A DNA stretch of 64,000 nucleotides, from NCBI RefSeq assembly GCF_000590475.1, contig NZ_CP007441.1, positions 351,581 to 415,580 of the forward strand, given 5' to 3'. Of this stretch, positions 46,616 to 53,546 are shown in pieces. The translations under genes and the position numbers were made by a program. The stretch's first letter is position 1; each line of letters starts with the position of its first letter. Below the pieces are notes generated by a model that was not told the DNA's origin, ran no database searches, and saw only the letters and a list, made by a program, of their open reading frames with translations. Source of the DNA: Stutzerimonas stutzeri. GTDB taxonomy: Bacteria; Pseudomonadota; Gammaproteobacteria; Pseudomonadales; Pseudomonadaceae.

Positions 46616-47302
46616 TTCACATCCAATCGGGAAGCCCGATGTTTCGACAAACAACCGCCGGGAGGCGGACCACAGTTGTTCGCGGGTAAACCCGCGAGCG
46701 CCAATAGGCTGGCGCTGGGCAGTACGGACTTACGGGATGCGATTTATATGCCGGACTGCGAATCGGGTTCTGGGACTCCGATAGCCGGCGAGAATACGGC
46801 AAGTGCCACCATGGGAGGGCCAACGCGACGAATGGCGTCCGGGTTTGCGACGAATGACCGTCCGGTTGTAGAACTAAATGCTCTCGGTAAGAGGTATCGA
46901 GAAACTGACGGCGCGTGCCGATAGGGTCGCCGAGCAGGTTTGACGAAGAGGCATTAGCCAGGTCCGGCGCTCCAGAGGTCCAGACGGTATTAATAGCCGA
47001 TCAAAAATTGTCGAATAAAAAAACCGTTTTCTATCGCGATTAGAAAAAAGACAGCCTGCTCGTTTTTAAAACAAACTTCTGATGAGCAGCAAGCACGCTT
47101 TTTATGGGACTTACGTTCAAGCGCTCTTATTTGCCAAGTGCACACCCGGACCATCCAGCCTAAAGTTGGCCCGCTGACACAGCTCAACACGCATTAATGA
47201 TGCAGAAGCCTGTTAATCGCGTCGGATTTGTCTGGATTGCTGCCCCAGAGGACGAGGACATGATTGGAAGGGCTTCCAAATCGAAAAACTGGGAATTAGA
47301 AA
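46616..47302. other. Intergenic region with A+T-rich tract
   Basis: 687 bp without a supported gene. The left part has ordinary composition. From about 46990 to 47300 it is clearly A+T-richer (runs such as GAATAAAAAAACCG and TTTTTAAAAC) than the window average. Short open frames there have no family features. The tract precedes the binding-protein gene, which is also A+T-richer than its neighbours. Confidence 0.5.
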
Positions 47303-48064
47303 GTGCCTATAAAAAACAAGAATCTTAGCTTCGTTCTTTTAGCGCTATCACTCGTGTTTTTACCTTCCGCTTTCGCCAACAGCGACGAGGTAAAAATCAA
47401 CCTGCTAACGCAAAACTTTCCACCCTTCAGCATGGCCACCGACGGTAAGAACTTCGCTAGAGAAGAGTCGATTGACGGTATCGATGCCGATGTCGTGGCC
47501 GAGCTCTTCAAACGGGCCGGCATCGACTATGAAATGACGCTTCGCTTTCCATGGAACCGTTTGCAGAAATTAGCCGAGGAAAAGCATGGGTTCGCCGTGT
47601 TTTCCCTTAGCCGCACGCCCGAGCGAGAGCCCAAATACAAATGGGTTGGCCCGCTGAGCGAAATCCAAATCGTACTGTTGAAAATGCCTGGAAGCCCTAT
47701 CCAGCTTGCCAGTCTTGACGATGCGAAGAAGTACCGCATCGGGTCGAAGGACGGCAGTGTGGGCAGTCAATATCTGATCAATCGCGGGTTTGAGCTTCAT
47801 AAATCCTTGATCAAGACGCCGGACAAACTCAAGGCTGGCCAATTCGACTTATGGGCGACAACCAATCCGTCCGGCGATTACGAAGCGATGCAAGCGGGCA
47901 TCGGCGCGCTAGAGGTTGCATTGACGCTTAACAGGGTGGATCTGTACCTGGCGCTGAATAAAGAAACACCCGACGAGGTAATCCAGAAGCTCCAGCGCAC
48001 CTTGGATCAGATGAAACAAGAGGGGCTGCTGCAAATGGCTACGCAGCGCTACATGAACAACTGA
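47303..48064 (+). CDS. Periplasmic substrate-binding protein (SBP_bac_3 type), orphan
   Basis: 253 aa. A signal peptide (LSFVLLALSLVFLPSAFA) is followed by a type II binding fold similar to amino-acid binding proteins (LLTQNFPPFSM; IDGIDADVVAELFKRAGIDYEM; FAVFSLSRTPEREPKYKWVGPL; RIGSKDGSVGSQYL). No permease or ATPase gene is adjacent, so it is an orphan receptor or partners in trans. Start is a GTG at 47303. Codon and base composition are A+T-richer than the surroundings, suggesting acquisition. Confidence 0.8.
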   Translation: MPIKNKNLSFVLLALSLVFLPSAFANSDEVKINLLTQNFPPFSMATDGKNFAREESIDGIDADVVAELFKRAGIDYEMTLRFPWNRLQKLAEEKHGFAVFSLSRTPEREPKYKWVGPLSEIQIVLLKMPGSPIQLASLDDAKKYRIGSKDGSVGSQYLINRGFELHKSLIKTPDKLKAGQFDLWATTNPSGDYEAMQAGIGALEVALTLNRVDLYLALNKETPDEVIQKLQRTLDQMKQEGLLQMATQRYMNN

Positions 48065-48123
48065 GTCGGGAATAACTCCACGCAGCTCAGGGGGCAGCCG
48101 TCTGGCTGGCCCGCTGGGTTGGT

Positions 48124-49224
48124 TCAGGCCTCGATCACCTCCGGCAGCGGCGCCTGTGTCTTGCGGCTACGCAGGGAAAGCCGTGCAGCGGCTTTCCGGG
48201 CAATGTTCAGATAGGCCTGCGCCAGGCTGCCGCTGGGATCACTGACAATGATGGGCTGGCCATCATCGGCGCCAACGCGGATGCGCATGTCCAGCGGTAA
48301 TTCGCCCAGCAGCTCGCTACCGTATTGATCGGCCATGCGCCGCGCGCCGCCGCTCCCGAAAATGTGCTCTTCATGCCCGCACTGGCTGCAGACGTGCAGG
48401 CTCATATTCTCGATGATGCCCAACACCGGCACGTTGACCTTCTCGAACATGCGCAGCCCCTTGCGTGCGTCCAGCAGAGCCAGATCCTGCGGCGTGGTGA
48501 CGATCAGCGCGGCGGAAACCGGCATGCGTTGCGCCAGGGTCAGGTGAATATCGCCGGTGCCCGGTGGCAAGTCGACGATCAGATAGTCGAGGTCCTGCCA
48601 GTGGGTTTCCTGCAGCAGACGGGTCAACGCCTGGGTAATCATCGGTCCGCGCCAGATCACCGGTGCTTCCTCGTCAACCAGAAAGCCGATGGACATGCAT
48701 TGCAATCCATGACCGAGCATCGGTTCAAGCTTGCCGTCGCGGCTGTCGGGCATGCCGGTAAGGCACAGCAGGCGAGGCTGGCTGGGGCCGTAGAGATCGG
48801 CGTCGAGCATGCCGACGCGTGCGCCGTCGGCCGCCAGCGCCAGCGCCAGGTTGACCGCCGTGGTGGATTTGCCGACGCCGCCCTTGCCCGAGGCCACCGC
48901 GATCATGTGTTTGACGCCCGGCAGGGTCTTGCGGGTGATCGACGCCGGGTCTATGGACCAGTCGATCTGGATCGCCACTTCCGTGGCGTCGGTATGCGCT
49001 AGTAGAAGGGCTTTCAGCGCCCGGCTCAGCGCATCCCGATAGCCATCAGCCGGGAAGCCCAGGGCCAGCTCAACATACAACTGTGAGCCGTCGGCGCGTA
49101 GCTCACGCACCGCGCCGGCACTGAGCAGGTCGCAACCCAGGCAGGGTTCGATCCACTGAGACAGGGAGTGCTCGGCTTGCTGGCGCAGCCCGCCGGCGGG
49201 CTGCGCAAAATGGTGAAGGGTCAT
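48124..49224 (-). CDS. Mrp/ApbC-type P-loop iron-sulfur carrier
   Basis: 366 aa. An N-terminal MIP18/FSCA-like domain (~1-95) is followed by a MinD/Mrp ATPase domain with Walker A SGKGGVGKST (residues 112-121), DADLYGPSQP and DLPPGTGDIHLTL. The cluster-bridging CxxC (C279 and C282, VCSQCGHEEH) is present. Such proteins hold and transfer [4Fe-4S] clusters. It is last on the minus strand of a gene set rich in ferredoxins, and a DUF971 gene lies in the same set. It is therefore probably a dedicated maturation factor rather than the housekeeping copy, which is an inference. Confidence 0.88.
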   Translation of the reverse strand: MTLHHFAQPAGGLRQQAEHSLSQWIEPCLGCDLLSAGAVRELRADGSQLYVELALGFPADGYRDALSRALKALLLAHTDATEVAIQIDWSIDPASITRKTLPGVKHMIAVASGKGGVGKSTTAVNLALALAADGARVGMLDADLYGPSQPRLLCLTGMPDSRDGKLEPMLGHGLQCMSIGFLVDEEAPVIWRGPMITQALTRLLQETHWQDLDYLIVDLPPGTGDIHLTLAQRMPVSAALIVTTPQDLALLDARKGLRMFEKVNVPVLGIIENMSLHVCSQCGHEEHIFGSGGARRMADQYGSELLGELPLDMRIRVGADDGQPIIVSDPSGSLAQAYLNIARKAAARLSLRSRKTQAPLPEVIEA

Positions 49225-49267
49225 GGCATGCTCCTGGCGAATTCGATCGATGTGACACAGACTTTTT

Positions 49268-49306
49268 GTAGGAGCGAGGGAGGCGTCGGTCCTTGCTCGC
49301 GCCTAC
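49268..49306. repeat. Degenerate REP element
   Basis: Imperfect palindrome with arms GTAGGAGCGAG and CTCGCGCCTAC, related to the REP at 41048. It lies between the Mrp-like gene and the ferredoxin-NADP reductase gene. Confidence 0.6.
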
Positions 49307-49319
49307 GGGTTCCGATCAG

Positions 49320-50096
49320 CTATTTCTCGACAAACGCGCGTTCAATTACGTAGTCGCCGGGCTCGCCTTGCTGCGCCGACGCCTCGAAGCCCATGACATC
49401 GAGCATGCCGGTCAGCTCATCGAGCATCGCCGGGCTGCCGCAGAGCATCACCCGATCGTGGTCCTTGTTCAGTTGCGGCAGACCGATATCGCTGGCGAGC
49501 TTGCCGGTTTCCACCAAGGTGGTAATGCGCCCCTGGTTGCGGAACGGCTCGCGGGTCACGGTGGGGTAATAGATCAGCTTGTCGCGCACTTCTTCGCCGA
49601 GAAATTCGTGCTGAGGGAGCTCGTGGGTCAGGTAGTCGTGGTAGGCCAGTTCGCTTACTTCGCGCACGCAATGCACCAGGACGATCTTGTCGAAGCGCTC
49701 ATAGGCCTCCGGGTCGCGAACGATGCTCATGAAGGGCGCAAGGCCGGTGCCGGTGCCCAACAGATAGAGGTGCTTGCCGTGTCGCAGGTCATGCATCACC
49801 AGCGTGCCGACCGGCTTGCGGCTGACGATGATCGGGTCGCCGACTTTCAGATGCTGCAGGCGTGAAGTCAGCGGGCCGTCCGGCACCTTGATACTCAAAA
49901 ACTCAAGATGCTCGTCATGGTTGGCGCTGACGATGCTGTAGGCACGCATGAGAGGTTTGCTTGCCACCTCGAGGCCGATCATCACGAAGTGCCCGTTTTC
50001 GAAGCGCAGCGCTGGATCGCGCGTGGTGGTGAAACTGAACAGCGTGTCGTTCCAGTGACGGACGCTGAGAACGCTTTCGGTACCGAGTGTAGCCAT
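49320..50096 (-). CDS. fpr: Ferredoxin-NADP reductase
   Basis: A 258-aa bacterial subclass I FPR. FAD-binding RAYSIVSANHDEHLEF, NADP-binding YLLGTGTGLAPFMSIVRDP and VMLCGSPAML, and the VEK C-terminus usual for Pseudomonas and Azotobacter enzymes. The ATG at 50096 has a GGAGGTTTTGCC leader; the upstream open frame is unrelated. It exchanges electrons between NADPH and ferredoxins, two of which are encoded in the same cluster, so it is the likely electron source or sink for the AprA-like system. Confidence 0.93.
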   Translation of the reverse strand: MATLGTESVLSVRHWNDTLFSFTTTRDPALRFENGHFVMIGLEVASKPLMRAYSIVSANHDEHLEFLSIKVPDGPLTSRLQHLKVGDPIIVSRKPVGTLVMHDLRHGKHLYLLGTGTGLAPFMSIVRDPEAYERFDKIVLVHCVREVSELAYHDYLTHELPQHEFLGEEVRDKLIYYPTVTREPFRNQGRITTLVETGKLASDIGLPQLNKDHDRVMLCGSPAMLDELTGMLDVMGFEASAQQGEPGDYVIERAFVEK

Positions 50097-50142
50097 GGCA
50101 AAACCTCCAACAGTGGATACGGAGACGAGGCAGTAGAAATGG

Positions 50143-51150
50143 TCAGGGCGAGGCCATTGCCAGCATCGCCATTGCGCTGAGCAGCAGGCCGCCGCTGAGC
50201 AGTACGAGCAGCAACATCGGGCGCCAGCCTTGGGCAAGCAGGGCGCCAAGAGTGGTGCGCATGCCGAGGGCCGCCATGGTCACCAGCAGGCAGGCATTGG
50301 ACGCGGCGATCAATCCTTCGCGCAGGCCGGCCGGCAGCCAGCCGAGGCTGTTCAGGCCGAACAGCGCGAGGAAACCCAAGAGAAACAGCGGGAACTCGGC
50401 CGTGCCGGAGTCACCCCGGCGCAGCAGGAAACCGAGCAGCAACACCAGTGGCGCCAGCAGTGCCACCCGCAACAATTTGGTCAGGGTCGCGATATCGCCG
50501 GCGCTGTCGGAAACCAGATACCCGGCGCCAGCGGCCTGGGCGACGTCGTGAATGCTGGCGCCGAGCAACAGGCCGCTTTCGATTTCGTCGTAACCCAGCG
50601 AGGCGAGCAGTGGCGGATAAACCAGCATCGAGAGCGTGCCTAACGCGGTGACGCCGACCACCACACCCAGCAATCGCCTGTCCTCCAGCCTGCCGGCAGG
50701 AATCACCGCTGCCACGGCGATCGCCGCCGACACGCCGCAGATTGCCACCGCCACGCCAGCAACCAGGCTGTGCAGGGCCGGCAGGCCCAGCCAGCGTCCC
50801 AGCAGCAGCGCGCAGCCGATCACCAGCGGCACGCTGGTCAGCACCATCACAATTGGCAAGCTGCCAACGGTAAGCAATTGCTCCACGCCGATCCGCGCGC
50901 CGAGCAAGGCCACGCCGACGCGCAGGATCTGGCGGCTGCAGAAGGTCACGCCGGGTTGCATGCGTGCATCGGCTGCCTGGCTGGCGAAGCCGAATCCCAG
51001 CAGCAGCACCAACATGAGAGCGGGCGCGCCGTAATGCTCGGCAAGAAAGCTCCCGGCCAGCGCCAGCACTGCGCACAACGCCGCGCCGGGATAGAGCCGG
51101 CAAAGCGTGGCGAAGGGCGGGGCCAGCAATTGCTGGGCGCGCGTACTCAT
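50143..51150 (-). CDS. YeiH/UPF0324 family putative sulfate exporter
   Basis: A 335-aa polytopic membrane protein of about 10-11 segments, with the family patterns AGVAVAICGVSAAIAVAAVIPA and GLLLGASIHDVAQAAGAGYLVS. Relatives next to taurine- and sulfonate-degradation genes are proposed sulfate or sulfite exporters. Here it is coupled to the DUF971 gene (ATGA overlap), which fits release of an inorganic sulfur anion by this cluster. Confidence 0.85.
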   Translation of the reverse strand: MSTRAQQLLAPPFATLCRLYPGAALCAVLALAGSFLAEHYGAPALMLVLLLGFGFASQAADARMQPGVTFCSRQILRVGVALLGARIGVEQLLTVGSLPIVMVLTSVPLVIGCALLLGRWLGLPALHSLVAGVAVAICGVSAAIAVAAVIPAGRLEDRRLLGVVVGVTALGTLSMLVYPPLLASLGYDEIESGLLLGASIHDVAQAAGAGYLVSDSAGDIATLTKLLRVALLAPLVLLLGFLLRRGDSGTAEFPLFLLGFLALFGLNSLGWLPAGLREGLIAASNACLLVTMAALGMRTTLGALLAQGWRPMLLLVLLSGGLLLSAMAMLAMASP

Positions 51151-51458
51151 TGCAGGCGCTCGCCCAGTTCACGCAGGTAGGCCCAGGGGTAAAGCCCCCG
51201 GTAATGCCCGTCACTGAAGTAGAGCTGGACGCCGGCGACACCGGAAACTTCCAGTCGGTCGACGCCCACATCGGCATCGATCAGCGTCAGCATGCCGCGC
51301 TGCTGCGCCTGGGCGCACATGGAGCAGGCGCAGGACTTGCGCAAGGCGAGGCAGCTCAACTGGCTGCGCACGCCATCGGGCCAGAGCACTTCGAGCATCT
51401 TCTGCGCCTTACGCAGGCGGATTTCCTGGGGTGGGGCGGTCAGGATCTGGGTAGTCAC
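51147..51458 (-). CDS. DUF971 domain protein
   Basis: A 103-aa protein made mostly of one DUF971 domain (RLRKAQKMLEVLWPDG; the Cys-rich SCACSMCAQ; VSGVAGVQLYFSDGH; YPWAYLREL). The GTG at 51458 is chosen because AAGGAG lies 6 nt upstream; the frame extends to TTG 51476 without a ribosome site. DUF971 is the C-terminal domain of HCF101, in which it follows an Mrp-type ATPase, so this gene and the Mrp-like gene at 48124 may work as a split version. It overlaps the YeiH gene by 4 bp. Confidence 0.85.
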   Translation of the reverse strand: MTTQILTAPPQEIRLRKAQKMLEVLWPDGVRSQLSCLALRKSCACSMCAQAQQRGMLTLIDADVGVDRLEVSGVAGVQLYFSDGHYRGLYPWAYLRELGERLQ

Positions 51459-51476
51459 GGGCAACTCCTTAACCAA

Positions 51477-51662
51477 TCAGAAAAAGGGGGAGGGCAGGCG
51501 CGGCGGATGACCGTCCGGCACTATCAGGGCCGGCGTTTCTGGCGTTCTGACGGAGCGGCTTGGGTCCTCCACCGGCCGAGCACTGCCGGTCAGGGCCGCG
51601 CTGCCGATCACCAGCGTCAGCAGGGCGCGGCCGAGCCAACTCGTCATGACAAGTTCAGGCAT
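51477..51662 (-). CDS. Small exported or membrane protein, unknown
   Basis: A 61-aa frame with a hydrophobic stretch (GRALLTLVIGSAALTGSA) near the N-terminus and a Pro-rich tail ending RLPSPFF, as in a small secreted or anchored protein. Support is positional: ATG 3 bp after the ferredoxin stop, GGAG 9 nt upstream, and its stop 18 bp before the DUF971 start, so the strand is completely packed. I recognise no family. Confidence 0.5.
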   Translation of the reverse strand: MPELVMTSWLGRALLTLVIGSAALTGSARPVEDPSRSVRTPETPALIVPDGHPPRLPSPFF

Positions 51663-51665
51663 GGG

Positions 51666-51989
51666 TCAACGCTCCAGGAACTGCAGCTTGTCGCCCTGAT
51701 CGACCCAGGTGTCGGCTTCGGCCAGCGGGCTGTTGGTCTGGGTGATTACTGGCCAGACCTCGGCCAGTTCGGCGTTGAGTTCGATGAAGTGGCTCTGGTT
51801 GGCCGGCAACGCGTTGTCGGCGAAGATCGCGTCGGCCGGGCATTCCGGTGCACAGAGGCTGCAGTCGATGCAGGTCTCCGGGTTGATCACCAGAAAGTTC
51901 GGCCCTTCGTGGAAGCAGTCCGCCGGGCAAACTTCGACACAGTCGGTGTATTTGCAGCGGATGCAGTTTTCGGTCACTACATAGGTCAT
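51666..51989 (-). CDS. fdxA: FdxA-type 7Fe ferredoxin
   Basis: 107 aa. Cys at 9, 17 and 50 and at 21, 40, 43 and 46 fit one [3Fe-4S] and one [4Fe-4S] cluster, and MTYVVTENCIRCKYTDCVEV is the classic start. The ~50-residue C-terminal extension is typical. It is an electron carrier likely to pair with the FPR encoded downstream. A 239-bp repeat-containing gap separates it from the HEAT-repeat gene upstream. Confidence 0.94.
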   Translation of the reverse strand: MTYVVTENCIRCKYTDCVEVCPADCFHEGPNFLVINPETCIDCSLCAPECPADAIFADNALPANQSHFIELNAELAEVWPVITQTNSPLAEADTWVDQGDKLQFLER

Positions 51990-52026
51990 GTCTTTGGCTC
52001 CTCTGGTGCGCCCGCCCTCACCCCAG

Positions 52027-52049
52027 CCCTCTCCCCAGAGAGGAGAGGG
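52027..52049. repeat. Intergenic hairpin repeat
   Basis: CCCTCTCC / GGAGAGGG arms with a 7-nt loop, inside the widely dispersed CCTCACCCCAGCCCTCTCC-type intergenic repeat. It interrupts the ferredoxin cluster. Confidence 0.6.
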
Positions 52050-52151
52050 GGCGGAAGCTGCGCGGATCCCGGCAGCGGTGTAGGGCGGCCCTTTTGGTAA
52101 GCCCGCACCGCCGCGTCGAGTCTGTTAATCGCTCAATGCGCGAACATGTAG

Positions 52152-52169
52152 GGCGGGCTTTAGCCCGCC
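52152..52169. repeat. Intergenic palindrome GGCGGGCT-TT-AGCCCGCC
   Basis: A perfect 8-bp stem. A related GTAGGGCGG sequence occurs about 70 bp earlier (52079 onward), so the 52018-52172 segment is a mosaic of short dispersed repeats between the HEAT-repeat and fdxA genes. Confidence 0.6.
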
Positions 52170-52228
52170 GAAGCCGCTCGGCGGCAACATCGATTGGCGG
52201 ATCACACCGCCTCACAGGCCCCGAATGG

Positions 52229-53188
52229 TCACGCTGCCGCGTCGAGCTTGGACATGGCCCAGCGCGCCAGCTTGCGAACGTCCGGATCCGGGTCGTCCAT
52301 CGCTGCCTCGACGAAGGGGCGGCCATCGCTGTGGCCGATCGCGCCGAGTGCACCGATGGCCGCCTTACGCAGATTGCTCATCGGGTCGCGGGCACAGATG
52401 CCGAGCGCCGGAATGGCGCCGACGGAGCCGAGCTTGCCGAGCGAATCCACGGCTTTCTCACGGACCTGCCAGAAGCTGTCGTGAGTGGCGTCGACCAGCG
52501 GCTGCAGCGCGGCTTGGTAGTTCAGCTTGCCGATGCTCACGGCGGCTTCGACGCGCACTTGCCAATGGTCGTCGTGCAGCAGACCGACCAGCGTCGGGCC
52601 GACCTGTTCGGGCGTGGCGTACACCAGCGCGCCGGTGGCGGCACGGCGGACTTCAGCGTCCTCGTCGTGCCCGGCGCGTTCCATCAGCGCGGGCAGGTTT
52701 TCGGTCTGTTTGAGCCAGCCGATCACGGCCACCGCCTCGCGACGAACGCCAGGGTCTTCGGCCTGCATGCGTTGCAGCGCCGGAGCCTGGGCCGCCGGGT
52801 TGCGCAGCGGTTTAACTGCTCGCAGGATGCCCGCCACGACGAAGGGGTCATCCGTGCCTTCCAGCGCTTCGAGCAATGGCATGGCGGCGGCCGGGTCTTT
52901 CAGATCGGCCAACGCATGGGCGGCAGCGTTGCGCACCACCTCGTTGCTGTCCTGCAGGGCGGCGATCAGCGCGTCGGCAATGTCCACCGCATCGAACTCG
53001 TCGACCACTTTGGCGGCTTCCTGGCGCACCGCAGGATCTGCGTCATTGAGCGCCAGAATCAGCAGCTCGGCGGCTTCCGGCTCGCCGCAGTCGACCAGCT
53101 CCAGTACGGCGACGCGGCGTATACCGGGGTCTTCAGAGGCGAGGTTGTCGGCAATCTGCTGCAGCGTGGGATCGTCATAGGTCTTCAT
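52229..53188 (-). CDS. HEAT-repeat (PBS-lyase-like) protein
   Basis: A 319-aa protein made of about eight to nine ~31-residue helical repeats of the form DxDPxVRxxAxxALxxL (for example EDPGIRRVAVLELVDCG, DADPAVRQEAAKVV, DSNEVVRNAAAHALADL, DPDPDVRKLARWAM). It has no signal peptide, so it is cytoplasmic. Such scaffolds bind partner proteins or assist cofactor insertion. It starts 10 bp after the 8-Cys ferredoxin, so an assembly or docking role for the AprA-like enzyme is plausible but unproven. Confidence 0.87.
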   Translation of the reverse strand: MKTYDDPTLQQIADNLASEDPGIRRVAVLELVDCGEPEAAELLILALNDADPAVRQEAAKVVDEFDAVDIADALIAALQDSNEVVRNAAAHALADLKDPAAAMPLLEALEGTDDPFVVAGILRAVKPLRNPAAQAPALQRMQAEDPGVRREAVAVIGWLKQTENLPALMERAGHDEDAEVRRAATGALVYATPEQVGPTLVGLLHDDHWQVRVEAAVSIGKLNYQAALQPLVDATHDSFWQVREKAVDSLGKLGSVGAIPALGICARDPMSNLRKAAIGALGAIGHSDGRPFVEAAMDDPDPDVRKLARWAMSKLDAAA

Positions 53189-53198
53189 CAGCGGCTCC

Positions 53199-53432
53199 TC
53201 AGCGCAGCAGATACGGAATATTCACCTTGACCGCGTCGGTCGGGCAGTCGGTCTCGCAGGGCATGCAGTACCAGCATTCGTCGTACTTCATGTGCGCCTT
53301 GCCGGTGTCCGGGTTGATCCACAGGACATCCAGCGGGCAGACGTCGATGCAGACGCGGCAGCCTTTCTCGGCGATGCATTTCTCTTCATCCACGACAACC
53401 GGGACGGCAGAGCGGTGGTTGGCTACGGGCAT
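53199..53432 (-). CDS. 2x[4Fe-4S] ferredoxin, AprB-like
   Basis: 77 aa. Two cluster motifs: C19, C25, C28, C32 and C53, C56, C59, C63 (CIAEKGCRVCIDVCP and CWYCMPCETDCP). The wider first motif and the WYCMPCETDCP sequence resemble the beta subunit of APS reductase, but the long C-terminal tail of AprB is absent. It is encoded 114 bp after the AprA-like flavoprotein and is probably its electron-transfer partner. Confidence 0.9.
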   Translation of the reverse strand: MPVANHRSAVPVVVDEEKCIAEKGCRVCIDVCPLDVLWINPDTGKAHMKYDECWYCMPCETDCPTDAVKVNIPYLLR

Positions 53433-53546
53433 GGTCTATCTCCTCGGTTCCAGTCGAGCGGACTTGGCCGTCCGCTTCGCTGTTGGGGCGAATGTGTTCG
53501 CCCGTTTGGCATCAGGTTTGCGCCGTTTGGATTCGGCCCATGGGGG

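Noticed and set aside
46676..46924. 82-aa plus-strand frame upstream of the FtsH-like gene
   Set aside because: No ribosome site or recognisable motif; treated as non-coding.
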